14,730 nucleotides of DNA from Akkermansiaceae bacterium (GTDB lineage: Bacteria; Verrucomicrobiota; Verrucomicrobiia; Verrucomicrobiales; Akkermansiaceae), in assembly GCA_023301335.1 (NCBI GenBank), contig JALZVA010000204.1, forward strand, positions 1 to 14,730, given 5' to 3'. The translations under genes were made by a program, and so were the position numbers. This document shows, one piece after another, positions 1-7,930 of the stretch. The stretch's first letter is position 1. Each line of letters begins with the position of its first letter. The notes below the pieces were generated by a model. It made no database searches. It was given only the letters and a program-made list of their open reading frames with translations, and was not told the origin of the DNA.

Positions 1-1364
1 ACGCTCGATAAGCGCTCAAAGATTCTGCCTCCTCCATTATTTACCACCACCAGAGTCCTCCTTAAGCCGCCAGCCTGCTTCCACAAGGACAGACCTGCTA
101 GATCATAAAGAGCCGTAAGGTCACCTACTACACACCAGCTATCATCCACCTCGGCAGAATTACCTAACCAGGTCGAAATCTGCCCATCGATCCCGTTTGC
201 CCCACGATTTGCCCTTACAAACTCGATCGGGATCTCCCGCTGTGCAAACTGATTCCACTCACGAATTGGAAGTGAATTTCCGAGATACAGTGAACCTGCG
301 ATTGTAGCATACTGAGAAAGCATCCGGATCATCGCGGGCTCACTGTCAGGATAAGATTCAAGTACCTCATCTACTCTGGCCCAGTCTCTAGAATTATTCG
401 CCATCGCATCCGTCACATCTCCGATTTCATCAGGCTCACCCATACCTTTGAGAATACGTGTCACATCCCCCTCTATCACTACAGATGCACGTGCTAGGCC
501 CGAGAAACCTGTGCGACTCACCGAGCAGACCTTCACCTCAGTTTTCTCTTCCAGATCTCTCCAAAAACGCCCTACTGGCACCTCCCCTATGCGCAGCACA
601 CTCCCCACCATTCCTTTTTTAAATAAATCTTCTGGCTCCGCCACCAGCATTTTATCCATTGCCTCACGTAAACCACTGGTCGCATCTGCAATCACCGGCA
701 CCTTCAGGTCTTTTAAGAAATGAAATACTTCTTCACGATCTTCTGGTTCTAGTCCCCCCAGAGCCACCACTAGGCCATCCCATGCGTCATGAATAAATTT
801 CACCAGCTCGCTTACGATGATTCTTTGGCGGCTTGGCTTAAACTCTTTCGGGGACAAAAGCGTCTCCCCTTGTTGTGAGCTCTCTTCCAAGCACACATTC
901 AGATGTAAAGGTTTCCTTCCTGACCAGGTTAATTCAGGCACACTCCCCTCGATATCCACACAGGTTTCAACGTAGTCTCCAAAGATGCCTAGCTGCTCAA
1001 TCGCCTGAGGAGCACCCGAGCCTCTAAAGTGGCTAGGCCTATCTGCCGAGAGAATAACCAATGGTCGAGCTTGATAATGGGCTTCAATCACCGCAGGTAG
1101 TAACTCTGCTACGGCTGTCCCAGAAGTCGTCACAATACAGCAAGGCTCAGCTGTCGCCATGCATCTCCCAAGCGCAAAAAAGCCCGCTGAATTTTCCTCA
1201 AAATGGTTCCACACGTGAACCTCTTCAGAAGCTAATAATGTCTCAATGAGAGATAGATTCCTAGCCCCTGCACAAACAATAAACTCTCTAACTCCTAGGT
1301 TTGCACAAAGCTGCAATGCTGAATCTGCCACTGACATCATACGAGGACTCCAACCTAAGGCCAT
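1..1364 (-). CDS. menD: MenD, SEPHCHC synthase (carboxy end beyond the window)
   Basis: Thiamine-diphosphate enzyme that joins 2-oxoglutarate to isochorismate to give SEPHCHC, a committed step of menaquinone synthesis in the cytoplasm. The reading frame is open from the ATG at 1364 to the window edge, about 454 codons; the family is usually near 550 residues, so roughly 100 are missing beyond position 1. Visible signs: an amino-terminal pyrimidine-binding domain with FEENSAGFFALG (E57 aligns with the cofactor-activating glutamate), TSGTAVAELLPAVIEA, RANRGANGIDGQIST, and the cofactor motif GDLTALYDLAGL (G414-D415) followed 27 residues later by NN at 442-443 and GGGRIFERL. The substrate loop usually written PGSRS reads AGARN here (R35 kept). 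It lies 19 bases after the amidase stop and is probably cotranscribed. AAGG abuts the ATG, too close to act as a normal ribosome binding site. Confidence 0.95.
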   Translation of the reverse strand, partial: MALGWSPRMMSVADSALQLCANLGVREFIVCAGARNLSLIETLLASEEVHVWNHFEENSAGFFALGRCMATAEPCCIVTTSGTAVAELLPAVIEAHYQARPLVILSADRPSHFRGSGAPQAIEQLGIFGDYVETCVDIEGSVPELTWSGRKPLHLNVCLEESSQQGETLLSPKEFKPSRQRIIVSELVKFIHDAWDGLVVALGGLEPEDREEVFHFLKDLKVPVIADATSGLREAMDKMLVAEPEDLFKKGMVGSVLRIGEVPVGRFWRDLEEKTEVKVCSVSRTGFSGLARASVVIEGDVTRILKGMGEPDEIGDVTDAMANNSRDWARVDEVLESYPDSEPAMIRMLSQYATIAGSLYLGNSLPIREWNQFAQREIPIEFVRANRGANGIDGQISTWLGNSAEVDDSWCVVGDLTALYDLAGLSLWKQAGGLRRTLVVVNNGGGRIFERLSS

Positions 1365-1383
1365 CCTTAGAAATTACCAAGAC

Positions 1384-2025
1384 CTAATTAAGTCTCCCTG
1401 ATTTTCTTTCCTTCTGGTATTTGATAATACCTTTGCCTATCCCTTCTGCGATACGCTGACGCCAAGAACCTTTTTTCATATTAGAACGCTCACGGCTGTT
1501 ACTAACAAAACCACATTCAACCAAAACTGCAGGATTTTTCGTGTGTCTGAGCACATAGTAGCTACCATACTTAGCGCCTCTATCTGAGGCCCTCACCTTA
1601 CTATGCATCCCCGACTGGATATACTGTGCTAGAGGCTTACTACGGCTAGAATGATAGAACGTCTCCAACCCACTCACTGAGCTTTTCCAAGTCCAGTTAT
1701 AGTGCACAGAAACAAAAATAGAGTTTCTATAGCGATTCCCAATACTAGCACGCTTAGCAAGAGAAATAAACTGGTCTGATCGACGCGTCATCGTCGTCCT
1801 AATCCCCTTTTTATTCAGGTAATACTCAAGCCGCAGAGCTGTATCTAGGGCTAGATGCTTTTCATACACTAAACCGTGGTTCCCCCCCACATCTTGATCT
1901 CCATGTCCCGCATCAATTACCACGCGTGAAAACTCACCCGCCTGCAAATTTGCCGTTCCTAAGAAAACAAATAGTGTGGTAACAATAGCGATCACTCCAC
2001 TGCCTAATGGTCTTAAATTTTTCAT
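1384..2025 (-). CDS. N-acetylmuramoyl-L-alanine amidase (Amidase_3), exported
   Basis: Zinc amidase that cuts the bond between N-acetylmuramic acid and the peptide stem of peptidoglycan, acting outside the cytoplasmic membrane. From the ATG at 2025 the product has 213 residues: a signal peptide (MKNLRPL, hydrophobic stretch at 10-25, likely cleavage after LQA near 29), then a single catalytic domain. The Amidase_3 zinc ligands are H41 (IDAGHGD), E55 (YEKHLAL) and H108 (SVHYNW); the catalytic glutamate is E170 (LVECGFVSN). There is no wall-binding domain and no obvious autoinhibitory insert. An in-frame TTG at 2061 would put charged residues in front of the signal peptide, so 2025 is preferred. 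An AAGGAG at 2045-2050 is about 19 bases from that ATG, an unusually long spacing. The 149 bases upstream to position 2174 contain a possible TTGACG -35 element but no convincing -10, and no other gene. Confidence 0.93.
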   Translation of the reverse strand: MKNLRPLGSGVIAIVTTLFVFLGTANLQAGEFSRVVIDAGHGDQDVGGNHGLVYEKHLALDTALRLEYYLNKKGIRTTMTRRSDQFISLAKRASIGNRYRNSIFVSVHYNWTWKSSVSGLETFYHSSRSKPLAQYIQSGMHSKVRASDRGAKYGSYYVLRHTKNPAVLVECGFVSNSRERSNMKKGSWRQRIAEGIGKGIIKYQKERKSGRLN

Positions 2026-2174
2026 ATGTGATTTTCTTTTTTCGCTCCTTAGCAGGGGCAATGCTTCATAGAAATCATCTACTTACAACGAAAGTAAATA
2101 GTCGCAAATAAGTGACAAAACCAGCGAGCTGACGTCAAGAAAATTACTTAAGATTTACGAAATAAATTATTCCA

Positions 2175-3038
2175 CTAAAGGAAACGACTTAAAATAGGCT
2201 CTAGTGTTTCCACCGTGGCACTAGGCCAAGCGGGCTGAGGTGTGATGATCGAGGTGTCTAGGCAAGTGTGCTCTGGGCAGTCATGTGTATGCTCTAACAA
2301 GTCTATTGCACGTGCAATGATCTCTTGAGCATTCGCTGCATTAACCCTTAAGTTTTCGAGCACGGCACTGACTGTTACATCTTCCTCATCTTCTTTCCAA
2401 CAATCGTAGTCGGTAATCATCGAAAGTGTAGCCAGAGACATTTCCGCTTCGCGTGCCAGCTTAGCTTCTGCCAAGTTGGTCATCCCAATGACATCAAAGC
2501 CGAGCTGCCTATTTACCTCACTCTCTGCCTTTGTAGAGAATGCAGGGCCATCCATATTCACATAGGTTCCCCCATCGTGCACGGTCACACCTTCTTGTTG
2601 TTCTGTTGCTTGTCTAAGTACCGAACGTAAGTACGAGCACACCGGCTGACCAAATGCTACATGCGCACCAATTCCGTTTCCAAAAAAGGTGTGTTCATTT
2701 CTCCTAGAGGTTCTATCAAAATATTGGTCAGGCAGCACAATGTCACGTGGTGCGTATTCCTGCTTTAGACTTCCCACAGCAGTTGCACAAATCACCCAGC
2801 GTACCCCAAGGCTTTTCAAGGCCCAGATATTAGCACGATGGTTAATCTCATGTGGCATGATCGAGTGATTACTCCCATGCCGAGGAAGGAACCACACTTG
2901 TTTCCCAGCTAAAATCCCTCCTTTAATACTATCTGAAGGGTCTCCAAAAGGGGTGCTTACGGAGCGTTCTTCCGTTTGTTCAAAACCTTCCATGTGGTAA
3001 AGACCACTTCCGCCGATCACTGCTATTGCTGCACTCAT
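2175..3038 (-). CDS. mtnP: S-methyl-5'-thioadenosine phosphorylase (MTAP)
   Basis: Splits S-methyl-5'-thioadenosine with phosphate into adenine and methylthioribose-1-phosphate, feeding purine and methionine salvage in the cytoplasm. The 287 residues match the length of human MTAP (283) and family landmarks are clear: GGSGLY at 9-14 and RHGSNH at 53-58 (phosphate site), the block around INHRANIWALKSLG, TAVGSL, NMDGPAFST, MTNLAEAKLARE around 186-197, and TDYDCWKED from 209. The two aspartates of TDYD (D210, D212) are those that favour adenine nucleosides over the hypoxanthine/guanine nucleosides of ordinary purine nucleoside phosphorylases, which supports MTAP. The carboxy end carries a small Cys/His cluster (HDCPEHTC) of unknown meaning. 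The start codon overlaps the stop of the upstream methyltransferase gene by one base (TAATG), suggesting translational coupling. Confidence 0.95.
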   Translation of the reverse strand: MSAAIAVIGGSGLYHMEGFEQTEERSVSTPFGDPSDSIKGGILAGKQVWFLPRHGSNHSIMPHEINHRANIWALKSLGVRWVICATAVGSLKQEYAPRDIVLPDQYFDRTSRRNEHTFFGNGIGAHVAFGQPVCSYLRSVLRQATEQQEGVTVHDGGTYVNMDGPAFSTKAESEVNRQLGFDVIGMTNLAEAKLAREAEMSLATLSMITDYDCWKEDEEDVTVSAVLENLRVNAANAQEIIARAIDLLEHTHDCPEHTCLDTSIITPQPAWPSATVETLEPILSRFL

Positions 3039-4198
3039 TATCTACTAGGAGTAAGCTGAAAAGTGAAACCTTTCAAGTATTCCGTCTCCGGAATGGCTGG
3101 CAGGATAGGGTGATCGAGTCGTTGGTGATGATTCTCGACTAGTCGCACAGTCCGTTTAGCATCAACAGAGGCAGACACGACATTATCTAGAAAGAGCTGA
3201 CGACTGGCGTGATGGGAGCAACAGTATGTCGAGAGGAAACCGTCTTTTTCAAGTATTTTCAAGCTCCGCAAGTGAATCTCCTTATACCCACGCATGGCAT
3301 CATTCAGTGTCTTTTTATTCCGCGTGAAGGAAGGTGGATCGAGAATGATCACATCATATTGATCTTCACAGCTTTTAAGGAAATCAAAGGCGTTATGCTT
3401 GAGGGCGTTAATCTGCACCCCATTGATATCCGCATTCCGTTGTGTAGCAGCCACTGCCGATTCAGAAATATCTACTGCCGTGACCTCAGCTGCACCCGCT
3501 TTAGCAGCAGCAAGGGCGAAGCCACCTTGGTTACAGAAAACATCGAGCACACGCTTGCCCTCCACATATTTTTTAATCGACTGGTGCGCTTCTAATTGGT
3601 CGAGGTATAAGCCCGTCTTCTGTCCGTCAATCAGGTCCACTTCATAAAGCGTTCCATCTGCATTCACCTCAAACGGCTTCGGCTTTTCCCCGTGCACCAG
3701 TTTTACTTCCTCAGGAATCCCCTCTGCTTTTAGCATCGGAGAGTCATTTCTTAAAATAATAGAAGCTGGCTCTACTAACTCTACTAGAGCTTTTACAATT
3801 TCATCAAGGCAACGGTACATCGCCAAAGTCAAGGTCTGTAGAATCAAGTGGTCCCCATAGCGATCCACCACGACACCAGGTAGGGCATCTGACTCACTCC
3901 AAACCAAGCGGCAAAGACGCATATCGATCCCCGTAGGCTCTCTCATAGCGATCGCTTGAGCAATACGCCTTTGGAAGAACTCCAGCTCTAGCTTCTGCTT
4001 TCTCCTAGAAATTCTTCGAGCCACGATTTGGGAACTCGGGTTATAAATAGCCGACCCAAGTGGTCTATCACGGTAATCCTTGAGAGAAATAACATCTCCT
4101 GCCTCAGGATTCCCAAACGTTTTCTTAATCTCGGACGCATAGACCCAATCATGTCCATGAAAAATACGGGATCGTGGTTTAACAATAATTCCTGCCAT
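3038..4198 (-). CDS. rlmI: RlmI-like 23S rRNA (cytosine-C5) methyltransferase
   Basis: S-adenosylmethionine-dependent RNA methyltransferase of the RlmI/YccW family, whose E. coli member makes m5C1962 in 23S rRNA. Layout over 386 residues: an amino-terminal PUA-like RNA-binding domain (about 1-75, starting IIVKPRSRIFHGHDWVYASE), a small central domain with SESDALPGVVVDRYGD at 101-116 and DGQKTGLYLDQ near 191-201, then a Rossmann methyltransferase core with VLDVFCNQGGFAL at 217-229 (motif I), VDIS at 242-245, and ILDPPSF ending at 291 (motif IV). TYCCSHH at 324-330 supplies the candidate catalytic cysteine. The length fits the family (about 390-400). The ATG at 4198 begins right at the PUA fold and no better start is seen; no Shine-Dalgarno is visible. 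It is first in a leftward unit with MTAP. The exact target base is inferred from family membership. Confidence 0.9.
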   Translation of the reverse strand: MAGIIVKPRSRIFHGHDWVYASEIKKTFGNPEAGDVISLKDYRDRPLGSAIYNPSSQIVARRISRRKQKLELEFFQRRIAQAIAMREPTGIDMRLCRLVWSESDALPGVVVDRYGDHLILQTLTLAMYRCLDEIVKALVELVEPASIILRNDSPMLKAEGIPEEVKLVHGEKPKPFEVNADGTLYEVDLIDGQKTGLYLDQLEAHQSIKKYVEGKRVLDVFCNQGGFALAAAKAGAAEVTAVDISESAVAATQRNADINGVQINALKHNAFDFLKSCEDQYDVIILDPPSFTRNKKTLNDAMRGYKEIHLRSLKILEKDGFLSTYCCSHHASRQLFLDNVVSASVDAKRTVRLVENHHQRLDHPILPAIPETEYLKGFTFQLTPSR

Positions 4199-4334
4199 CG
4201 TGGCGGGAGTGGACAGTAATTACCCTGAAATTGCCAGAACAATGCTCTATTTTTACAAGTAGACACGCTTTTTTGCAAGAAAAGACATTTTCCCTTGCTT
4301 GCTCCAGATCTCATGACTACAGATCTTATCAGTC

Positions 4335-4817
4335 ATGGGAAAACAGTATAATAAAGTCATTAAACGACGTCGCCGTAAGGCGTATCTCAGCCGCCAAAAG
4401 GAACAGGAAAAAAAACAATCTGTTACTAAAGGCTCAGCTGCCAAAAAAAGCGATCCAGCGAAGAAATCCTCTCCAGCCAAGCCAGTAGATGAAGCTAAAA
4501 AAGCTCCAGCGAAAAAGGCTCCAGCTAAGAAAGCTGCTAAAAAGGCAACGAAGAAAGCTACAGCAGGAAAAGAAGATCTTACTAAAATCGAGGGCGTGGG
4601 TCCAAAGATTGCAGAAACTCTCGTAAATGCAGGAGTAAAGACATTTGCTGACCTTGCGGCTCAAGAGCCAGCTAAGATTTCAGAAATCATTTCAGAAGTA
4701 AGAGGAAACCACATCCCTGATACTTGGCCACAACAAGCTAAACTAGCTGCTGATGGTAAGTGGGACGAGCTCAAAACACTTCAGGACGAATTAGACGGTG
4801 GTAAGCCAGCTAAGTAA
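4335..4817 (+). CDS. Lys/Ala-rich histone-H1-like protein with helix-hairpin-helix domain
   Basis: A 160-residue basic protein in three parts. Residues 1-27 are a very basic start (MGKQYNKVIKRRRRKAY). Residues 28-79 are a low-complexity tail of AKK, PAKK and ATKK units like bacterial H1-like and AlgP proteins. Residues 80-115 form a helix-hairpin-helix unit (LTKIEGVGPKIAETL), a fold that binds DNA or RNA without sequence preference. The end (DTWPQQAKLAADGKWDELKT, 129-148) resembles the segment that follows this HhH in extended bL21 proteins of Bacteroidota, but there is no bL21 domain here. A nucleoid-associated or ribosome-associated role is inferred, not shown. It is divergent from the rlmI-like gene across 136 bases with no clear promoter, and ends at a strong terminator. 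I believe the amino terminus recurs in Verrucomicrobiota. Confidence 0.85.
   Translation: MGKQYNKVIKRRRRKAYLSRQKEQEKKQSVTKGSAAKKSDPAKKSSPAKPVDEAKKAPAKKAPAKKAAKKATKKATAGKEDLTKIEGVGPKIAETLVNAGVKTFADLAAQEPAKISEIISEVRGNHIPDTWPQQAKLAADGKWDELKTLQDELDGGKPAK
4494..4568 (+). repeat. In-gene repeats coding AKK/PAKK units
   Basis: Short degenerate repeats (AAAGCTCCAGCGAAAAAGG and relatives) that encode A54 to G78 of the Lys/Ala-rich protein: KKAPAKKAPAKKAAKK and so on. Such tails are disordered, positively charged, and usually vary in length between close relatives by repeat slippage. Confidence 0.6.
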
Positions 4818-4844
4818 TTCCAGAAACACGATTTAATCCTCATC

Positions 4845-4884
4845 AAAAAAAGCTGCTTTAGTTTATCTGAAGCAGCTTTTTTTT
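4845..4884. terminator. Bidirectional rho-independent terminator
   Basis: Inverted repeat GCTGCTTTAG-TTTAT-CTGAAGCAGC: the stem has ten pairs including one T-G wobble, with a five-base loop. It is flanked by seven A's on the left and eight T's on the right, so it reads as a terminator on both strands. It sits between the convergent Lys/Ala-rich gene (stop at 4817) and the EamA permease gene (minus-strand stop at 4928) and likely ends both transcripts. Confidence 0.92.
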
Positions 4885-4927
4885 GTCCTCCTATTTGGTT
4901 TACACCACCCAGTGCTTCCACATAATC

Positions 4928-5866
4928 TCAACGAATTTTTTCAGTGGGCGGGGCAGCCTTGCAGCTTACTAGTGCCACTCCACTAAGAATACACATGACT
5001 CCCAGTAGGTGCATCCAGCCAAATGGCTCTCCCAAAGTGAACACCGCAATCACGATGGTAAACACAGGACCAACCGAACCAAGCAACGTGGTCTTGGTCG
5101 CCCCGATTTTACCGATTGCCGCCGTGATCATGTAACTGGGCAGTACTGTGCAGAGAAAGGCGAGGAGAGCGCAATACCCATAGATACTCGCAGGCACCTC
5201 AGCTAAGTCCACCTCTCCCAAGCTAAACACATGCCCCATCACAAACATGCTTGAACCCAGCATCGCCACACTCGTGAACAGTTTACTGCCAAATTTCTTA
5301 ATCATCGGTTTAGCTAAAATCACATACACAGAGTAACTCAGCGCTGAACCTAGCACTAGAAAGACACCCTTACGCACGGTCTCGCCACGCGACAGTTCTA
5401 GCTCCTGCCCATACATTAACCACAGGCCCATATAGCAGAGCACTAAGGACACTACAATCCAACGCGTTAGCTTTTCCTTTAGACAAATGGCTGCCAGAAT
5501 AGCCACCATCGCAGGGTAGGTAAACAACGTAAGCCTCTCAAGCTGGGCCGAGATAAACTCCAAGCCTAGTAAATCCAGATAAGACGCTAGATAATACCCA
5601 AGAAACCCCAGTCCAAGCATCGCCCCGTAACTCCTCAGAGTGACTTTCCTACTCTCCGCATTAGAGGAAAGTAGATACATCCACATCGCTAAATAAAAAG
5701 GAGCCGCCATCAGCATCCTCAGGAGTAAGACTAATTCGGCATCTCCCCCCTCCGCATAAGCTAATTTGATAAAAATAGATTTCAGGGCAAAAAGAAAGGT
5801 GCCTAACACAGCTAAACCCATCCCTGCATACAGACCCTTCAAATCTCCGAGGCTTGCTTGACTCAT
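4928..5866 (-). CDS. EamA-family (drug/metabolite transporter) permease
   Basis: Integral inner-membrane protein of the drug/metabolite transporter superfamily. From the ATG at 5866 it has 312 residues with about ten hydrophobic helices in two EamA repeats: roughly 13-140 (GTFLFALKSIFIKLAY at the start; RLTLFTYPAMVAILAA with the charged turn LKEKLT) and 160-305 (KKGVFLVLGSALSYSVYVI read as RKGVFLVLGS; LLGSVGPVFTIVIAVFTLGE). The substrate cannot be read from sequence; relatives export amino acids or metabolites or carry nucleotide sugars. A TTG at 5902 in the same frame would add 12 residues and has AAGGGG at a good distance, so the start is uncertain; 5866 has AGGTGG about 6 bases ahead. It is third in the unit regulator-kinase-permease, 54 bases after the kinase stop, so its export role may be tied to that sensor. 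It ends near the shared terminator. Confidence 0.88.
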   Translation of the reverse strand: MSQASLGDLKGLYAGMGLAVLGTFLFALKSIFIKLAYAEGGDAELVLLLRMLMAAPFYLAMWMYLLSSNAESRKVTLRSYGAMLGLGFLGYYLASYLDLLGLEFISAQLERLTLFTYPAMVAILAAICLKEKLTRWIVVSLVLCYMGLWLMYGQELELSRGETVRKGVFLVLGSALSYSVYVILAKPMIKKFGSKLFTSVAMLGSSMFVMGHVFSLGEVDLAEVPASIYGYCALLAFLCTVLPSYMITAAIGKIGATKTTLLGSVGPVFTIVIAVFTLGEPFGWMHLLGVMCILSGVALVSCKAAPPTEKIR

Positions 5867-5920
5867 CACCGCCACCTGAGCAGTAAATGACGAGCTTAGC
5901 AAGAGTATACCCCTTGGTAT

Positions 5921-7918
5921 TCACGCCAGTGGTAAGATCAGCTCAATGCACCCTCCTTGAGCGTCAGATGGAGCTTTTCCTATCACTACGTCGCCGCTCA
6001 TAGAACGTGCAAGTGATCTGCAGAGGGCTAAACCTAAGCCCACACCTGGCTGCGTATGAGCAGCCTCGATATCAGACTTATGAAAGGCTTTGAATAAGCG
6101 CTTTTCTTGTGATTTCGGAATTCCCACCCCGTCATCAGAAATTCTCAAAGAGAACACGCCTCCAGATTTTTCTCCAGTGATACGCACGCGGCTTTCTCCA
6201 TTTGGGTTTTTGCCATACTTCGCCGCATTATCGACTAAGTTTGTGAGAATCTGATCAAACGAAGTCGGCTCACATATCACCTCCACATCTAGATCCTGCT
6301 CGGTGAGATTATTCTCCCACTCCATTTTTTCTTCCTTTAAGCGCATTTGCAGGTTCGGTTCCAGTTGTCTTACCAGATCCCCTACCTTCAGTGCCATCCG
6401 CTCCCGCTTTTTCTTCCCTCTTTCGATTTGTGAAAATGATAACACATTCTCGACCATGTGGGATAGTCTGTCGGACTCCTTACTCAGTTTTTCTAAATAT
6501 TCCTGCTGTTTGACCGGGTCTTTCACCATCCCATCAGCTAGCATTTCTGAGTATAGTTTAAATGTGGTTAGCGGTGTCCTCAGCTCATGACTCACCGAAG
6601 AAACAAAGGAAGCTCTCCTCTCACTCAGCTTCATCACTCCCCAAAACATGATCCCTACAGCCCCTATTGCCAAGACGACACAAGCCCACGAAATAAGTAG
6701 ATTTAGTCGCATCGGGGTGACACGTGCTAAGTCTAACGGAATCTCACCAGGGATGATCTCAAATGGGATTCTATCTAAACGGCTAATCTCATCGGTGCCG
6801 TAACTTAGTGTTGTGAAATCGATAGAAGACGTCACTTTTTTTAACTCTGCGTTTGGTAAGAAAGGATACGCCAGCCCTAGTAAATCCTCTTGGATTTTGT
6901 CACGATTAAGCCACACACCTTGCACAAAATTTTCTGTTTCTGTCACCACATTACGAATTAGCATCAGTTCCTCATTCACCCACAGAGCAGTAAAAGGAGC
7001 TACTTCAGCCGTATCAAACACGCCCAAGTAAGGATTCACCTCTACGGAGTTTTGACCAGAATTGTTAGCCCCGAACTCATACGCAGATTTATACACTGCC
7101 TCGACCTGCTTTGGCGGCACCTCATCTTTACTAACCTTCGTTTTCCCCTTCGTTGTGTAAGAACCTGATCGTGTGTTAGATTTTAGTTTTCTCGACAAAA
7201 TAGCTTCCTCATTTTTCCCTTTCTTACTCTTCGCCAAGCCCCCCCAAGTATTATTATCCTGATTCACTGCATCTGCTAGTTCCTGCTGAATTAACGTGAT
7301 ACTCACCGCTTCACCTTGATCAAAATGAGCTGAGACACAGCTGGCTGTATAGTTTAACTGCCCCAAGTTAGTCACCCCATATTTCTCTGCTTCAATTTTT
7401 TCTTGAGCCTGATTATAAGACCACTCGGAGGTATTATTCAGGATGTCATTCAGCTTCTTATAGACGACTTTATTCTGCTCTAAATTCCCCCGTGCTGCAT
7501 CATCAGGAGAGAGGTTTTCCAATATCTTCGGCGAGGGGAATTGAGGCGATGCCACTTGCTTGTTAGGCAGGAGATTATTCACATCATTAAACCAGTAGAG
7601 TTTCACATTATCAGGCTTTTCTGTAAACAATGGGGAAAGGCGATTTCCTACTTGTAGGTCTCCATTACTAAAGCTTTTATTAAAATGCGTTTGAACTGGG
7701 GAAAAATCCGATGCTTCTCGACTATTCTCACGACTCAAGAGAGCTTCGACATACTCCTCCACTTGATCAACTGCCTCACTCACACGTCGCTCACGCTCTG
7801 CCTTTACATAGATTTCCTCCTCCATGCTCAAGGTGATATGAGTCATCGTCCCCACCGCCCCAAGTACGATAAGCACACAGGTTAAAGTTGTTAGCCAGAT
7901 GATCCAAGGACGTGTCAT
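5921..7918 (-). CDS. Membrane sensor histidine kinase with large novel sensor region
   Basis: Two-component sensor, 665 residues. A transmembrane helix at 5-27 and another at about 407-430 bracket some 380 extracytoplasmic residues. No HAMP domain is visible: helix two runs almost directly into the HisKA domain, whose phosphorylated histidine is H444 (SVSHELRTPLT). The ATP-binding domain follows with the N box (N560 and N564 in TNLVDNAAKYG), G1 (DDGVGIP), F box (KRLFKAFHK) and G2 (GVGLGLAL), all intact, so it should be an active kinase. The sensor region shows no known domain to me. It has a coiled-coil-like start (EAVDQVEEYVEALL, near 47-60) and a polar Lys/Ser/Gly-rich stretch around 225-270. 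The gene starts 12 bases after the stop of its partner regulator. The signal is unknown. Confidence 0.92.
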   Translation of the reverse strand: MTRPWIIWLTTLTCVLIVLGAVGTMTHITLSMEEEIYVKAERERRVSEAVDQVEEYVEALLSRENSREASDFSPVQTHFNKSFSNGDLQVGNRLSPLFTEKPDNVKLYWFNDVNNLLPNKQVASPQFPSPKILENLSPDDAARGNLEQNKVVYKKLNDILNNTSEWSYNQAQEKIEAEKYGVTNLGQLNYTASCVSAHFDQGEAVSITLIQQELADAVNQDNNTWGGLAKSKKGKNEEAILSRKLKSNTRSGSYTTKGKTKVSKDEVPPKQVEAVYKSAYEFGANNSGQNSVEVNPYLGVFDTAEVAPFTALWVNEELMLIRNVVTETENFVQGVWLNRDKIQEDLLGLAYPFLPNAELKKVTSSIDFTTLSYGTDEISRLDRIPFEIIPGEIPLDLARVTPMRLNLLISWACVVLAIGAVGIMFWGVMKLSERRASFVSSVSHELRTPLTTFKLYSEMLADGMVKDPVKQQEYLEKLSKESDRLSHMVENVLSFSQIERGKKKRERMALKVGDLVRQLEPNLQMRLKEEKMEWENNLTEQDLDVEVICEPTSFDQILTNLVDNAAKYGKNPNGESRVRITGEKSGGVFSLRISDDGVGIPKSQEKRLFKAFHKSDIEAAHTQPGVGLGLALCRSLARSMSGDVVIGKAPSDAQGGCIELILPLA

Positions 7919-7930
7919 AAGTCTTTTCTT

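Noticed and set aside
448..723. Plus-strand open frame of 91 codons inside menD
   Set aside because: It is antisense to the clear MenD frame, its product has no family-like features, and the MenD motifs on the minus strand explain the region.
2026..2061. TTG start at 2061 for the amidase, giving 12 more residues
   Set aside because: It would place a charged stretch before a well-formed signal peptide; the ATG at 2025 gives a standard exported protein.
3209..3647. Two overlapping plus-strand open frames antisense to the rRNA methyltransferase
   Set aside because: The opposite strand encodes the intact methyltransferase core with its LDPPSF and motif I; the plus-strand products are shadows.
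4306..4326. AGATCT repeated at 4306 and 4321 before the Lys/Ala-rich gene
   Set aside because: The unit is itself a six-base palindrome and only two copies occur at 15-base spacing; no further evidence of an operator.
4335..4817. Ribosomal protein bL21 with an HhH extension
   Set aside because: Only the extension-like end is present; there is no bL21 barrel domain before it, just a Lys/Ala-rich tail.
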